A DNA stretch of 64,000 nucleotides from Owenia fusiformis. Its lineage: Eukaryota > Annelida > Polychaeta > Sabellida > Oweniidae. Positions within the stretch are counted from its first letter, which is position 1; the number at the start of each line of letters is the position of its first letter. Made by a program: the position numbers and the translations under genes. The stretch spans positions 20,072,822-20,136,821 of the forward strand of contig CAIIXF020000008.1 in NCBI GenBank assembly GCA_903813345.2, written 5' to 3'. The notes below the pieces were generated by a model. It saw only the letters and a program-made list of their open reading frames with translations, had not been told where the DNA came from and ran no database searches. This document shows, one piece after another, positions 40,901-51,262 of the stretch.

Positions 40901-43900
40901 AATGCTATTGTCTAGAATACTTGGACATTTTTTGGAAGGTCGACTTTTTCAGAAAATCTCTTTATCTTTTTTTAGTCATTACAAGAGATATTTGGATGAT
41001 AAGACAATATTTTCAAACCTTGCACAGCGCCTTTAAGTATGTCCTAAAAAATTATTTATTTATTAGATAGACCTTTTGTTTGCTCAGGAATCATCATTAC
41101 TACGTATTTAAATGAGGAGTTTTTTAAAAACTGAGCAAAATAAATATTGGTAATCCTCAATTCAACAATTTACTCTAAATTAGTTTGGAAAGGATAAATG
41201 ATGTGTTTATTCAGGTGTTAAGTTATTTGAACAGATCAATGTATCATGGATAGGCACAAAAAATGAATCTCAGTAATATGTAAGTACTCCTTTAAACAAT
41301 CCATTAAGGAAAAAACTAAGATATACTTGTATTAAACAAGTTGTATTCATAACAAGAAGTCTAATACAGTAACAAAAGTTTAAAACAATGGCCTTCTTAA
41401 GGGCTAGACTTAGAAAACGTATAATAGTAGGATGTATCATTCTGATTCCATACCTTATATACTTTTCCAATTGGAAGTTCACATATGAAACAAAAGTTGA
41501 AGTTAGCCGGAACTATTTACAAGGAGTGAAATATGAAGATTACTACATCAAAGCAGACGGATATTACAAATTTAGTTCTCAGACAGTGGGTTTGATCATT
41601 GGAAACAATAGATCTGATTATAGAAGTCAACAAATGGAATCATCTCTTTTGTACGAATTTTCTCCTGATATTGAAGAGAATGTAAGGAACCTGTTTATCA
41701 ATGAAAATGGAACTAATGATCAGCTTGAATTTCATGTTATCAGTCCAGCTATTTTGCCTTATAAGGGTAATATTATGGTTGTGGCGAGAGTTTGGTTGAA
41801 TTATGAGCGTCGTCGTTCAGTAGATAGATTGAATGAGAAGAACCAATGGATGGACAACTATCTTTATTCGCAGATGTTTGATGGCAAAATGCATCCTATA
41901 TCTCCTGGCAAATTACTCGGCATCCCAGCTCCTGTCCAATATAAAATGAATGCTGGCTGCTCGGATGCCAGACTTTTTAAATGGATGGGATCTCTCATGA
42001 TCTCTTTTTACATGACTATAAGAGACAATAAAAGTATAGACATTGGACAGCTATATTTATTGGATTATGAGCACAACATTATACGGAAGCCAAAAATTGT
42101 AAATCACACAATTGCCAGAATTGATTCAAATTGGGCACCTTTAATAATAAACGAATCTCTTCATTTTGTTTACACAATGGATCCATTGAGAATTCTAAAA
42201 TGTACAAGAGAAGAAAATATGGATATAATCTGTCATTTTATCATGTCTATTGATACTGCCTTAGTGGAGTATCCATTTCACAGACGGACTGACTTTTTGC
42301 GTGGAGGCTCACCATTTTTACCATATAAGGAGTCTTATTTCATCAGCGTGACTCACTCAACCTTGACATATATAACTGATGATCAGGAATGGCCTCATCC
42401 AATATATGGTGCCCATATTGTACTTCTCAAAGTTTACCCATTTAGAATAATTTATGTCAGTGAACGTCTCAAAATTCACCCTCGTATTTATGACAAAATA
42501 CCGATAGTTCGAAACAAGTACATTCTTCACCCATTCTTGTACCCAATTGGTCTCATCATAGAAGACAGCAACACTATTGATATAGGCATCCATATAAATG
42601 ATTATAGAGCATTTATTATTCGTCTTACTGGAATTGAAAATGTCTTAGATGAGGCCATAATGATAGACAGCGGGAATAATGGCTATAAGGAAACAGCACA
42701 GCCTAGATCTATTCAGCAGTTTGTGAAACATTCACTCCAGAAATCACATTTTAATCAAACTTGGAGAATTGAGGAGGAAAATACAAAACAGAACATATCT
42801 TGATAAACCTCTGATGGTTAATATTTAAACAATTAATTCAACTTGAATTTTGAATTCATTTGCATTTAGTAATTGCAGTATCATTTTTTGGAGATGCAAG
42901 TTTTGAATGATTCTACTGTACTGAATAACACTAGATTACTGAGTAATGAATTATTGACATAGGAATATTGCTATGTTTGTATGTTTATTTTGTCATGTAC
43001 AGCTTGAGTTAGTGTTTTCAATTATTTTAAATTTATTGATTTCGAAAGAAAAGAATTAATGATTGATGTTCAGTACATTTAAAGAATATATGATTGATAT
43101 ACAGTGCATTTAAAATTTATACAGTCTATAGAGTGCATTTAAAAAGTGATTGATGTAAAGTACATATACATGATTGATGTACAGTATATTTAAAAAAAAT
43201 ATGTATATGTTAGTTTGATAGTTTCATTTTAAAAACCAACATGCAAATGAATTTCGTATTTTGTCTATTTTTAATACTGAAAATTAAAACTGGTATGTAT
43301 TTGTATTATCTAAAATAGATGGTATGCTGTAATCTTGTTTACTCACATGTGACAGCTGACTGTGGTAGATTATTAATTGAGAAAATATCATAGAATATTT
43401 ACAAGTGACATCCATGTTAGTTATTGTGATCAGTGGATACAAAGTAGGTAAACAAAGTTCCCATATTGCAAGTTAGGCTTTTGATGATTTGGCCTTTATT
43501 AGGCCAAATATTCGTTGCAAATTGATGAGTCTCATGTAAAGGTTTATACAAACTTTCAGTTGGCATTTAGGCTCACCAACTTATGTTTAGATGGTTAAAA
43601 TTGTTAAAAAAATATTAAAGTCATAGATGCAATATAACTAAACTACTGTTTGCTCCATTGAACAATGATCCACATAAAAATGAAGATCCAACAAAACAAA
43701 ATTTCACCATAATACGAGGGGGGATTCATAAGTAGTGGGACTTCTCTGAGGCAGCAAGTCCCTGTGTACATATCTCAACCAAATTTGGCACATGAACGGA
43801 CTAGGATATAAGGCATTGTTTGGTGAAATTTCAATTTAATTCATTTTGTTCCCTAGCAACAATGGTTGCTATGGTAACCAAAAGTAGGGGTTAACGGAGC

Positions 43901-46635
43901 AGTTAAAAAATGAAGGGCTTGATCAACATAAATATTCTCATAGATATCTCAAAATGACAGTTATTTTCAAAAAATTGGTTTCATATTGTCTCAAGCCTTG
44001 TAGTCATCACAACTGTAACATATGTCACATCATCATGCTATTGTGATGTCACACAAAGCAGTGACACCAGGACACTGCCAATTACAGTCCTTCTTGGATG
44101 GAGCAAAATTTGATTAAAATAGCAATGAAAAAGCAAGAATCACGTATAAACATCCGTGCTGTGATTAAATTTAATGCTTTGAAGAAGTTTTCAGTAATAG
44201 AGACCTATAGAGGTTTGTTGGAAGTCTATGGGAAAGAAAAAGTAAAAAAAAATCTACAGTATATCGGTGGTTTTCTGTATATGTATTCTGAATATGCTGT
44301 GAGAGCCAAGATGATCAATCTTGGAAAATATGGTTTTGATGGTGCATACCTAGAATGGTTGAAGAGATGCCAAAAATGCATTGATTGTCACGGCGAATAC
44401 TTTGAGAAATAGTGAGATTGCACCAGAAGGATAAGGAATCAATAGTCTTGCACAGAATTGATGTGCTCCACAAAAGGACTCCCTAGAAGTCACGGATTGG
44501 AGCACTTCCTAAATATCAGTTGAGACTTGTATATTTAACTAGCAATTAGTGACAAACGATGTGCTCCGTAGACCCTGTTGTGACGTCATGTTTGGAACTC
44601 TCACTTTACTGAAGTTGGGTGTAACTTTTTGAAATTTTCACACAATGATTATCACATGTTTGTGGTTCTGTGTTCCAAGTTTGAATAAAATCTGGTTGAT
44701 ATAAGTGAAGTTATAGTATTTGTCCCACTACTTATGAATCCCCCCTCGTATAAAAAAGTTATTCCAAAATCAGAGAGCTGAACTTTTGGGTCACCCTGTA
44801 AAATAAAAAGAATATATTTTACATTTGAATACATATTAAAGCCAGTTGTAGGTGATCATTTACTGTCAACTATATACTTTATGTTGTTTTATGTGTACAG
44901 GGACTTAGTGGCCACAAAAAGATGAAAATGAAGATGTATGATAAGTGCCAGATATGTGACAGCATTGATAACAGGAATAACCACGTAGAGGAGGTCGTCA
45001 CTTGTGCCGAGTGCAATAAAATTGGTATGTTTTTATGTTACCGCCAGAAGTGGTGACATATTGCTATACTTTCCAACTTTTTTTCTGTAGATATAATAGC
45101 AGCGGACCAAATAGGCTATTTTGACAGAATATTAGAGGTTCAGTAGACTAAACCAGTAGTTATAGTCTGATTTACTGATGAGATAAGATATCCTATATGA
45201 TCATTCATATGTTTGATCCAATATGACAATCACTACTAGTCACCATGTAATAGGAAGTTTTTTGCTCTGATTAAAAGATGTCACCCGATAAGAGCAATTT
45301 TTCAAAAATGTATGATTACTATACTGTATACGAACATGACTGTATTCACGCCTTCTATAAACTGTAAACAAAGTCAATGCTTCAGCTGGGTTATATTCGA
45401 GATCAATAACCCAGTTAATACGTGTAATGTGTGATGTCATAACGGTGGGTCGTAGTAATGGCAGACCATGATGAATATTCGAGCACAAAAGCTTTCGAAC
45501 CCCTCACTCCCTTCGGTCGTTCGGGGTACAGAAAACGTTTGTGCCGAGACCAGCGGGGTGTTATTCGAAACTAGAAACCCTGCTCTTTGGTCTATATTTC
45601 TTAATTACTGTATACTGCTCAGGATTTAAACATTGTTGTATGAACATATGTATATTACAAATTATATTTTAGCCCATCCAACATGTTTTGATGTGACAGA
45701 AGAGATGATTCCAATCATCAAGACCTACCCATGGCAATGTATGGAGTGTAAAACATGTGTAGAGTGTATGGACCCCTATGATGAAGTAAGTAAAGTATGC
45801 CAAGGGGCAAGCCCATCTATAGTTCTTGTTGATATTGCAATGTAACCAGTAAAGGAAAACAAATATATTTTCAAAAATGGTCATTAACAAAGTTTTACAA
45901 TGCTGAGAAAATTCCCAAGAAAAAGTCATTTCAAGGAACTTTGATTGAGTGAAATTCGAAAATTTGGCCACTTACTGAGGAAATACAAAAGTGAAAAAAA
46001 CAAAGTGAAAACTAAGTTGGAAAATATACATCTGCAAATAATAATGATACATGCTATGGTGTATTTCAGGACAAGATGATGTTCTGTGACCATTGTGATA
46101 GAGGCTACCATACATTCTGTGTGGGACTAAGGAATATACCATCAGGAAGGTGGGAGTGTGCAAGCTGCACCCCTGGGGGACCTCCTAAGCCTAAGTAGGT
46201 GTACTTACTAAGAATTTCAAGATAATATTCATTTGTCAAACAGTTACTGTATTCGTCTTTAATTTGGTGCTACATAATTTGGAGATTTTGGGATATCAGA
46301 TATATTGGGCCTATTTAATTTGGCAATTTTTCTCATTTGCCAAATTAAAATGCTCACCAAATTAAAGACAACTACAGTATAAGATTTGAACTTTTTGACT
46401 CTACATGATCTCATGGTCAACTTCTCGTGGTGGTAATACTAATTGGTGGAGTGGAGTTAACAAGGGTATTGAAGCAGAGGGGGGAGATAAATCTGGTCAT
46501 TTTCATTACGAAGTTTCAATTTTATTTCAGTTATAAAAAAACATTGTTTTAGTTTATAATTTGTTTTATTTATTTTAGATAAGTACATTCAATAAGAATA
46601 TTTCTTTTTAAAATTGTAGGAAAGTCAAGCGATGA
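31939..46635 (+). CDS. PHF10: PHD finger protein 10 (PHF10/BAF45a, SAYP family)
   Basis: PHF10 is a chromatin-reading subunit of the PBAF-type SWI/SNF remodeller in the nucleus. Coding exons: 31939-33117, 33752-33870, 34140-34270, 34879-35030, 36186-36383, 36746-36855, 37606-37729, 40679-40801, 44901-45024, 45673-45785, 46070-46194, 46620-46635. Junctions stay in frame and give about 837 aa; human PHF10 is about 500. Residues 1-393, one exon, are Ser/Thr/Asp/Glu-rich and disordered, far longer than in vertebrates. A basic patch ([12 protein letters not shown]) precedes the SAYP domain (about 434-660; [45 protein letters not shown]). A Ser/Asp stretch ([13 protein letters not shown]) follows, then PHD1 from Cys728 and PHD2 from about Cys779 ([26 protein letters not shown]). 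The exon 1 donor (GAG|GTTGGT) is weak but is the one that keeps frame. The last exon is a 16-nt coding tail; without that splice, translation stops at 46196-46198. Confidence 0.92.
35216..35733. mobile_element. 518-bp near-perfect foldback (long inverted-repeat) element
   Basis: The left end CACTGTTCCACAACTGGATG and right end CATCCAGTTGTGGAACAGTG are inverted. The arms continue almost to the centre near 35475, where a second strong palindrome ('aatgactctaactgaagttg' and its inverse) meets at CATGACGTCATC. AATAT flanks both ends (35211-35215 and 35734-35738) as a 5-bp target duplication. It lies in a PHF10 intron (35031-36185). No coding capacity. A transcript through it would fold into a ~250-bp hairpin. 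Confidence 0.9.
36963..37135. repeat. Minisatellite, 25-bp unit, ~7 copies, PHF10 intron
   Basis: The unit GAGCTTAGTGAGTACAAAGT plus GAATT is repeated about seven times. Central copies are identical, while the second copy (GAGTGAGTGAGTACAAAG) and the last copies are variant. It lies 108 bp after the exon ending at 36855. Each unit contains GTGAGTA, a donor-like word, so the array is a row of decoy 5' splice sites; none is followed by coding sequence. Confidence 0.9.
38325..38453. repeat. Minisatellite, 26-bp unit, ~5 copies, PHF10 intron
   Basis: The unit AGTGATCTTGATCAGCTGGT plus CCATAG is repeated five times, alternating between 'cagctggtccatag' and 'cacctggtccttag' variants. That alternation suggests expansion of a two-unit block. 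No coding role. Confidence 0.88.
41388..42803 (+). CDS. Intronless type II membrane protein, five-bladed beta-propeller mannoside-enzyme-like, nested in PHF10 intron
   Basis: A single 471-aa frame. Residues 1-11 are basic, residues 12-26 are one hydrophobic segment (a signal anchor), and the rest is predicted lumenal with several N-glycosylation sequons (for example NRS near 74, NGT near 107). This layout is typical of Golgi glycan enzymes. Motifs recall the five-bladed propeller of GH130 phosphorylases and the related GT108/GT91 mannosyltransferases: [10 protein letters not shown] (about 192-201, including a possible catalytic Asp), [19 protein letters not shown] (248-266), [15 protein letters not shown] (304-318) and [17 protein letters not shown] (397-413). 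The enzyme class is my inference from motif pattern. It lies whole inside the PHF10 intron 40802-44900, same strand, with no introns of its own, which suggests a retrogene or insertion. No clear promoter was identified. The reading frame is intact, so it is probably functional. Confidence 0.8.
   Translation: MAFLRARLRKRIIVGCIILIPYLIYFSNWKFTYETKVEVSRNYLQGVKYEDYYIKADGYYKFSSQTVGLIIGNNRSDYRSQQMESSLLYEFSPDIEENVRNLFINENGTNDQLEFHVISPAILPYKGNIMVVARVWLNYERRRSVDRLNEKNQWMDNYLYSQMFDGKMHPISPGKLLGIPAPVQYKMNAGCSDARLFKWMGSLMISFYMTIRDNKSIDIGQLYLLDYEHNIIRKPKIVNHTIARIDSNWAPLIINESLHFVYTMDPLRILKCTREENMDIICHFIMSIDTALVEYPFHRRTDFLRGGSPFLPYKESYFISVTHSTLTYITDDQEWPHPIYGAHIVLLKVYPFRIIYVSERLKIHPRIYDKIPIVRNKYILHPFLYPIGLIIEDSNTIDIGIHINDYRAFIIRLTGIENVLDEAIMIDSGNNGYKETAQPRSIQQFVKHSLQKSHFNQTWRIEEENTKQNIS
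43715..44748 (+). mobile_element. Internally deleted mariner-type transposon
   Basis: Perfect 27-bp terminal inverted repeats (43715-43741 and 44722-44748; the end begins CGAGGGGGGATTCATAAG) are flanked by TA on each side, the Tc1/mariner target signature. The 1034-bp element carries one short transposase-derived frame. Identical ends indicate recent insertion. It lies in the same PHF10 intron as the propeller gene, about 0.9 kb downstream of it. Confidence 0.93.
44098..44412 (+). pseudogene. Deleted mariner transposase: N-terminal HTH joined to C-terminal tail
   Basis: A 104-aa frame inside the mariner element. Residues about 14-50 ([29 protein letters not shown]) match the first helix-turn-helix of mariner/Mos1-type transposases. 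The end ([18 protein letters not shown]) matches the usual C-terminal tail (W..KCI...G.YFEK). The whole DDD catalytic core, normally about 200 residues between them, is missing. The frame is open and could still make an end-binding peptide, but not an active transposase. Confidence 0.85.
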
Positions 46636-47181
46636 TATTGTATTGCCATGGAGACAGTCCAACCCTTCAGTCCAACAGCTTGTGACATGAAGCAAAATAT
46701 AACAATAGGCAGCTTCTGACACATGAAAAAATCTCTCAAGTATGACCAGGCAGAGACATTAAACAAGGACATTTCCTCCTGTTTGTAGAAGTAGGAAGAT
46801 ACTTTGTTCATGCCTGTGATACTCCGCTCATATTTCATATGATCTGAGGTTGTTCATTAATTTTCACACATCAGATGTTATTATCCCTCATCATTCAATT
46901 CAACTTGCAATCTATTTTTACTGAATACAAAATCATATTCATGTTTTTATAATCATATCATTGTAAATTCATTTATTCCACACCCTGGATTCCACAGTTT
47001 AATGAGTATGAATGAATGAGTATCTAGTACAGTTATTATAAGCTTTATAAATGTATAAGGGTGACTGTATTATATATATCTCATACACTACTATATTTGT
47101 ACAATTAAGTTTACATTTAGTATGTTAGAGAATAATTGGGCATGATGTATTAGAAAAATATATATAATGTTGTAAAACCAT

Positions 47182-47187
47182 ATTAAA
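47182..47187 (+). terminator. Candidate PHF10 poly(A) signal
   Basis: ATTAAA, the commonest variant of AATAAA, lies about 550 bp after the PHF10 stop and is followed by T-rich sequence. It is the best candidate before the convergent gene begins. Confidence 0.35.
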
Positions 47188-47404
47188 TGTATTTGCTTTC
47201 ATAGTTCCTGAATCCTGATCTTTATGAAGCTGATTGGTTCAGCTGAGCATACATTACAAAATATCAGGCACATCAGGTCAAATTAATTAGGTCATATAAT
47301 ATGTCATAAAGTCAAGGTAAATCATTATCCTTTCATTATATCAAAGCTTACCAAGTTAATCATGTCAGGTGAAATTCTATTATTCAAATACCAGCATATC
47401 TAAT

Positions 47405-47410
47405 TTTATT
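47405..47410 (-). terminator. Poly(A) signal of the Fuseless-like gene
   Basis: TTTATT on the + strand reads AATAAA on the minus strand, 63 bp past the TAA stop at 47473. This would give a very short 3' UTR. PHF10 and this gene would then end within about 220 bp of each other. Confidence 0.5.
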
Positions 47411-47472
47411 GTAACTATGTATTATAGACTTGCTTTGAACTGGTGTATTTGAGGCTTGGTAACATGGTAAAG

Positions 47473-48886
47473 TTATTCTTCCTTTAGTTTTTCCACTTTG
47501 TTATGTGGACAGCTGAGGTAGTGAATTGGGAATAGGACTCCATCCCCATTCTCATAGGAACCATCTCTGTCCACACTTGGTTCAAATAGTCCACAGCTTA
47601 TATTCAAGACGGCTGCTAGAAGGTATGCTCCGATATTAAGACCCCATAGCACAGACACATCATTTCCTTGCACGATGTAAATATTAAATACCTCCCATAG
47701 TCCCTTCCATAGGAAAATTGACGCAAATGCACTCATTGTTACGAAAACATCCTCTGTGATTAGCTTGGTTAAATGTCTCTCCTGTGAGGAGGTAGAAATA
47801 TGGAAGAATGGATATTGTAATGCGAAGCAGAGTAATATTACCAGGTAGCCATAGTAACAGATTGTAAATGCTGCAAGCTTGGGGTCCTCAGGTGAGATTT
47901 GATTGGCTGCTAGGTTGGAAATTCCCCGCCAAGTGATCACTACTAAGGCATCAACAACAACGATACTAAATATGTGATCCAGTAAAAAATTGAATTTTTG
48001 CCGAGTCTGAAAAAAATTCAACCAATAATAATAAGACTATTAAAATCAAAAGATAGTTGGTGTTGAAATACAAGAAGTGTTAATACAATTTTAAATCTAA
48101 GTAGTGTGTTTACATATGAAGAATGTAACAGCTCATAAATATGGAGGGTCTCCGGCCACTCCAGAGTATTTTGATTGGCAAACAAGGCCACATAACTTTT
48201 CTGAAATGAAGAAACAGAAAATGTACTCAAGTATTGGAAAATGCATACAAAAACAGTTCAATATTCTTACAAATATTCTAAAAAATTGAGTGATATGTCT
48301 GAAGAAACTAGATACTCACAGAGCTTCGGAAATATCCTTCCACCACGAAATAAGATTTTTCTGAGTCTTGTCCACTGCATACAGGGGGAGCCACTAAGTT
48401 ACGAGTGCATCCAAGGAGGAGCAACGGGATATAGCCAATCAGAATAGAGTAAATAGCACTCTCGCTACTGGTCCCATCATACATATCATAGATATTAGTT
48501 ACTCCACGCGTGAACAAGATACCAGAACATGCAGTTAAATAACCATAGAGTCGGCTTGCAATGAGATATACTCTGGCATTGTCTCGAGATATTCTATATA
48601 ACAAAGATTCCTGTGAGACACTTAAAATGAGCATACAGGTAGCGCCACCTATAGTCGAGCTCCAGTTACTGAGATAGGTGTCAGTAGGGTAGATGTAGTA
48701 ATCAAACAGCGCCGTGGTTACGGTCCAGAACAACATATTGAGTCCAGTGAAGACGGTACAGTTGAGCAATACATCTATCCCATAGAGCAGATTGTTATTA
48801 GTTCTATATCTGGTCTTTGGCAGGGTGAGGACATCAGCATTAGATCCCAACCCATCCTCCTTCTTAATGTTGGAATTAACATCCAT
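47473..48886 (-). CDS. Eight-pass membrane protein, Fuseless-like, 2-3 exons
   Basis: Exon 1 is 48886-48320 (189 codons, donor GTGAGT); the last exon is 48006-47473 (177 codons plus TAA). A 29-codon middle exon at 48200-48114 (acceptor TTTCAG, donor GTAAAC) also keeps phase 0, giving about 395 aa; without it the product is 366 aa. Four hydrophobic segments lie in exon 1 (about residues 36-60, 75-95, 106-128, 143-163) and four in the last exon, including VVVDALVVITWRG and SIFLWKGLWEVF. Eight passes in two groups of four and the W-R/K-G motifs recall Drosophila Fuseless, a presynaptic protein required for calcium-channel function. The family call is from memory of topology and motifs, so moderate. 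The N-terminus has no signal peptide. Confidence 0.7.
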
Positions 48887-49078
48887 TTTTCTGCAACTTA
48901 ATTACTTTGGAATATCTGAAAGTATTGAAATGTACAAATGTATCTCTTAATCTCTAAATACTAGTATTTAAGTATTTTCAGGAGAAGCATTAACTAGGCT
49001 ACTGTATGCTTCTTATTCACTTTTACTTTTAAATGTATTTAAAGTCACCGTTGCCATATATGAAATTAGAAATCTCAC

Positions 49079-49150
49079 CTTGACTAGAAACAAGGACTTT
49101 TGACTTGTAATCCAGCCAACTCAAAGGGGGCTCTGTCTTATTGCTTCATT
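49079..49150 (-). other. Candidate alternative 5' noncoding exon A
   Basis: Read on the minus strand, the segment ends TAGTCAAG|GTGAGA, a good splice donor at 49079, and resembles 49545-49640 ('gacttgtaatccag', 'aactca', 'ggggctctgt', 'attgcttc'). It lies about 190 bp upstream of the Fuseless-like ATG. Possible duplicated first exon; no coding frame. Confidence 0.35.
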
Positions 49151-49544
49151 GATTACAGATTTTAAAGCTTTATTGCATGTTCGTTTTGTGAATATACAAA
49201 GCATATTTTTGTAAGTTACCAACTAATTAACCAAAGAATGCTAACTATCACTAATTCTTAAATTTTGATGGTTCTGGTGCACAAATAATGATTATATCAT
49301 GTTACATTTATATATAAATTCACTTACCGGTACTGTACTTTTATTGCTATTTTGTATTAGTCTTTAGAAAAAACACTATATTCATCATTATTCGTGGATA
49401 TTTCTTGGAGATTTTAGAAAAAACAATCTCTCGGGTCTTTAAAAGTACAATTTATTATGTACCTGTAATGTCAGACGAATCAAGCATTTTCTTTTGACAT
49501 CTTTGCTGACATCTTTGTTGCCAAAAGAGATTAGTAACCCTCAC

Positions 49545-49640
49545 CTTGACTTGAATCAATGGAGCCTAAGATTAAACAACCTGCCGACTGCTGCTGACTT
49601 GTAATCCAGTCAACTCACAGGGGCTCTGTGTCCCATTGCT
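49545..49640 (-). other. Candidate alternative 5' noncoding exon B
   Basis: Second copy of the unit at 49079-49150, also ending in TCAAG|GTGAGG on the minus strand (exon edge 49545). The two copies share the donor context and a ~45-bp internal block in the same order, with about 30 extra bases here. Consistent with duplicated first exons of the Fuseless-like gene, or with a dispersed repeat carrying a donor-like end. Confidence 0.35.
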
Positions 49641-50537
49641 TCTCGTACATTCACCTCATATGTCAGATGTATCAAACATTTTCTTTTAACAAATAGCCAA
49701 CATGTTCATGATACTGCATAAAGAAAGTACTCAAGAATGTTGAAACACTAGAAAACTCTTGAACAACTATAGTAAAGTAAACATTGGGATCTATTCAGTG
49801 TATTCACATATATCACAGTGACATGGGTGCAGATTTCAATACTGTTTGCTTTTCAATTGAATTATTCTTAGTTTATGCGTGTATCAGTTGTAATCTTAGT
49901 TATTTTGAAAGTGCATGCTATATTTCATGCTGTATTAAGTAATACTAATAAAATTACTTTTTAGAAGCTGAACTAAATAATTCTATGGTAGTTAGAAATG
50001 TGAAAACAAAAAAGTACATATATGCAAATATTATCACAGTTACATTGGGATTCAGTTCTCTTTTTTTCAAATATACAGTAAAGTCATCACGAACCTCATC
50101 TGAAAATTCCAAAGACATTTATAAGGAATTCATTAACGTGAAATGAGTCAACTTGGTTTTAATGGCATTTGGTAAACCAAAATAATTGATATTCTGAGAA
50201 ATACGATCCATTCCCCTCTTGGCAAACTAAAAAAGTTGATGATGATTATGTTTTCATCAAGAAAATGATTGAAAAACTGTATCAAAACTGCAGAACTTGA
50301 GGAAGAGAAAGTGTAAATCCAAATAACCTGTTTAGAGAACTTACAGAGAATTAAAAAATGTTTTTAAAGAGCTTGATAACAACTAAAACAATAATTATAG
50401 TCAAGCTATCATCATCATTGCAGTAGTCTCAGTGAACATAAGTTTTATAGATTCACTTGGTTCTCATTTATAGGCCAAGTCAAAACTTATCAATGAAGAT
50501 TCATCATCTTGGTTTTACATTAGAAAAGAGGGAATTA

Positions 50538-51262
50538 TTTTGTTTTATTATATACCCAATATGTAACACTAATCCTGATTGGTCAATACCTAGTCACGTG
50601 TTCCGAAATAGATTTACTATTTCCCTCGGAAAGTTATATTCCCTCAAATGTGACGTCAGCGGGAATATACATTTGAACTATTGCCCGCTGACGTCACAAT
50701 TGCAAGTTCTATTACCCTTGGAAACGTCTGCGCATCATCACTGCGCAGACGGAAAACAGAAAAATGGAGGATGAGCACAAACACAAATCAACTCCGTTCA
50801 CCATGACAGACGTGCGTGAACGATACAATATAAGCAACGTGTATAAAGTTCCCTAAGCTCAATACGTCTGTGTAATTTCAAGTGTTACGATAATCTATTC
50901 CGCGTGTTAAACGCGATTGAATTTGTCAAGTGAGAGTCTCAGAGGCAAAAATTTCTGTTGAGCATCTGATGACGTCACAGCTTATAATGCTAACAATGGA
51001 CCCGGGGAGGGGGCTTTCTAAGCCTTTTTGGCCTTCGCAGAGGAAACGGGACAAGAGTCAGTATAGGGTATATAATAAAACAAATAGTGACTGTCTAATT
51101 TCGAGCAATAGTGTAAATTATTTCCCCTTGGGAATATCCTCTACAATGTACTATTCCCTCAGCCTGCGGCTTCGGGAATAGTACATTGTAGAGGATATTC
51201 CCTCGGGGAAATAATTTACACTATTGCCCTCAATGGCAGTCACTATTTGTATAATGATATGT
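50538..51262. mobile_element. Composite foldback element with nested palindromes
   Basis: TTTGTTTTATTATATACCC (about 50538) is matched in inverse by GGGTATATAATAAAAC at 51066-51081. Inside, TGACGTCAGCGGGAATA meets its inverse GCCCGCTGACGTCA (about 50651-50699), and GTCTGCGCA/TGCGCAGAC form another pair near 50727-50751. A second long palindrome (about 51071-51262) is centred near 51168, with arms that include AATAGTGTAAATTATTTCCC and TATTCCCTC. No coding capacity is evident. Confidence 0.7.

Noticed and set aside
45480-45560. GC-rich patch with CTCCCTTCGGTCGTTCGGGG considered as a tRNA-like or regulatory feature
   Set aside because: No cloverleaf could be folded with A and B boxes; it reads as another short palindromic repeat.
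50457-50774. 105-codon + frame
   Set aside because: It runs through palindromic repeat arms, so its length comes from the repeat rather than coding selection.
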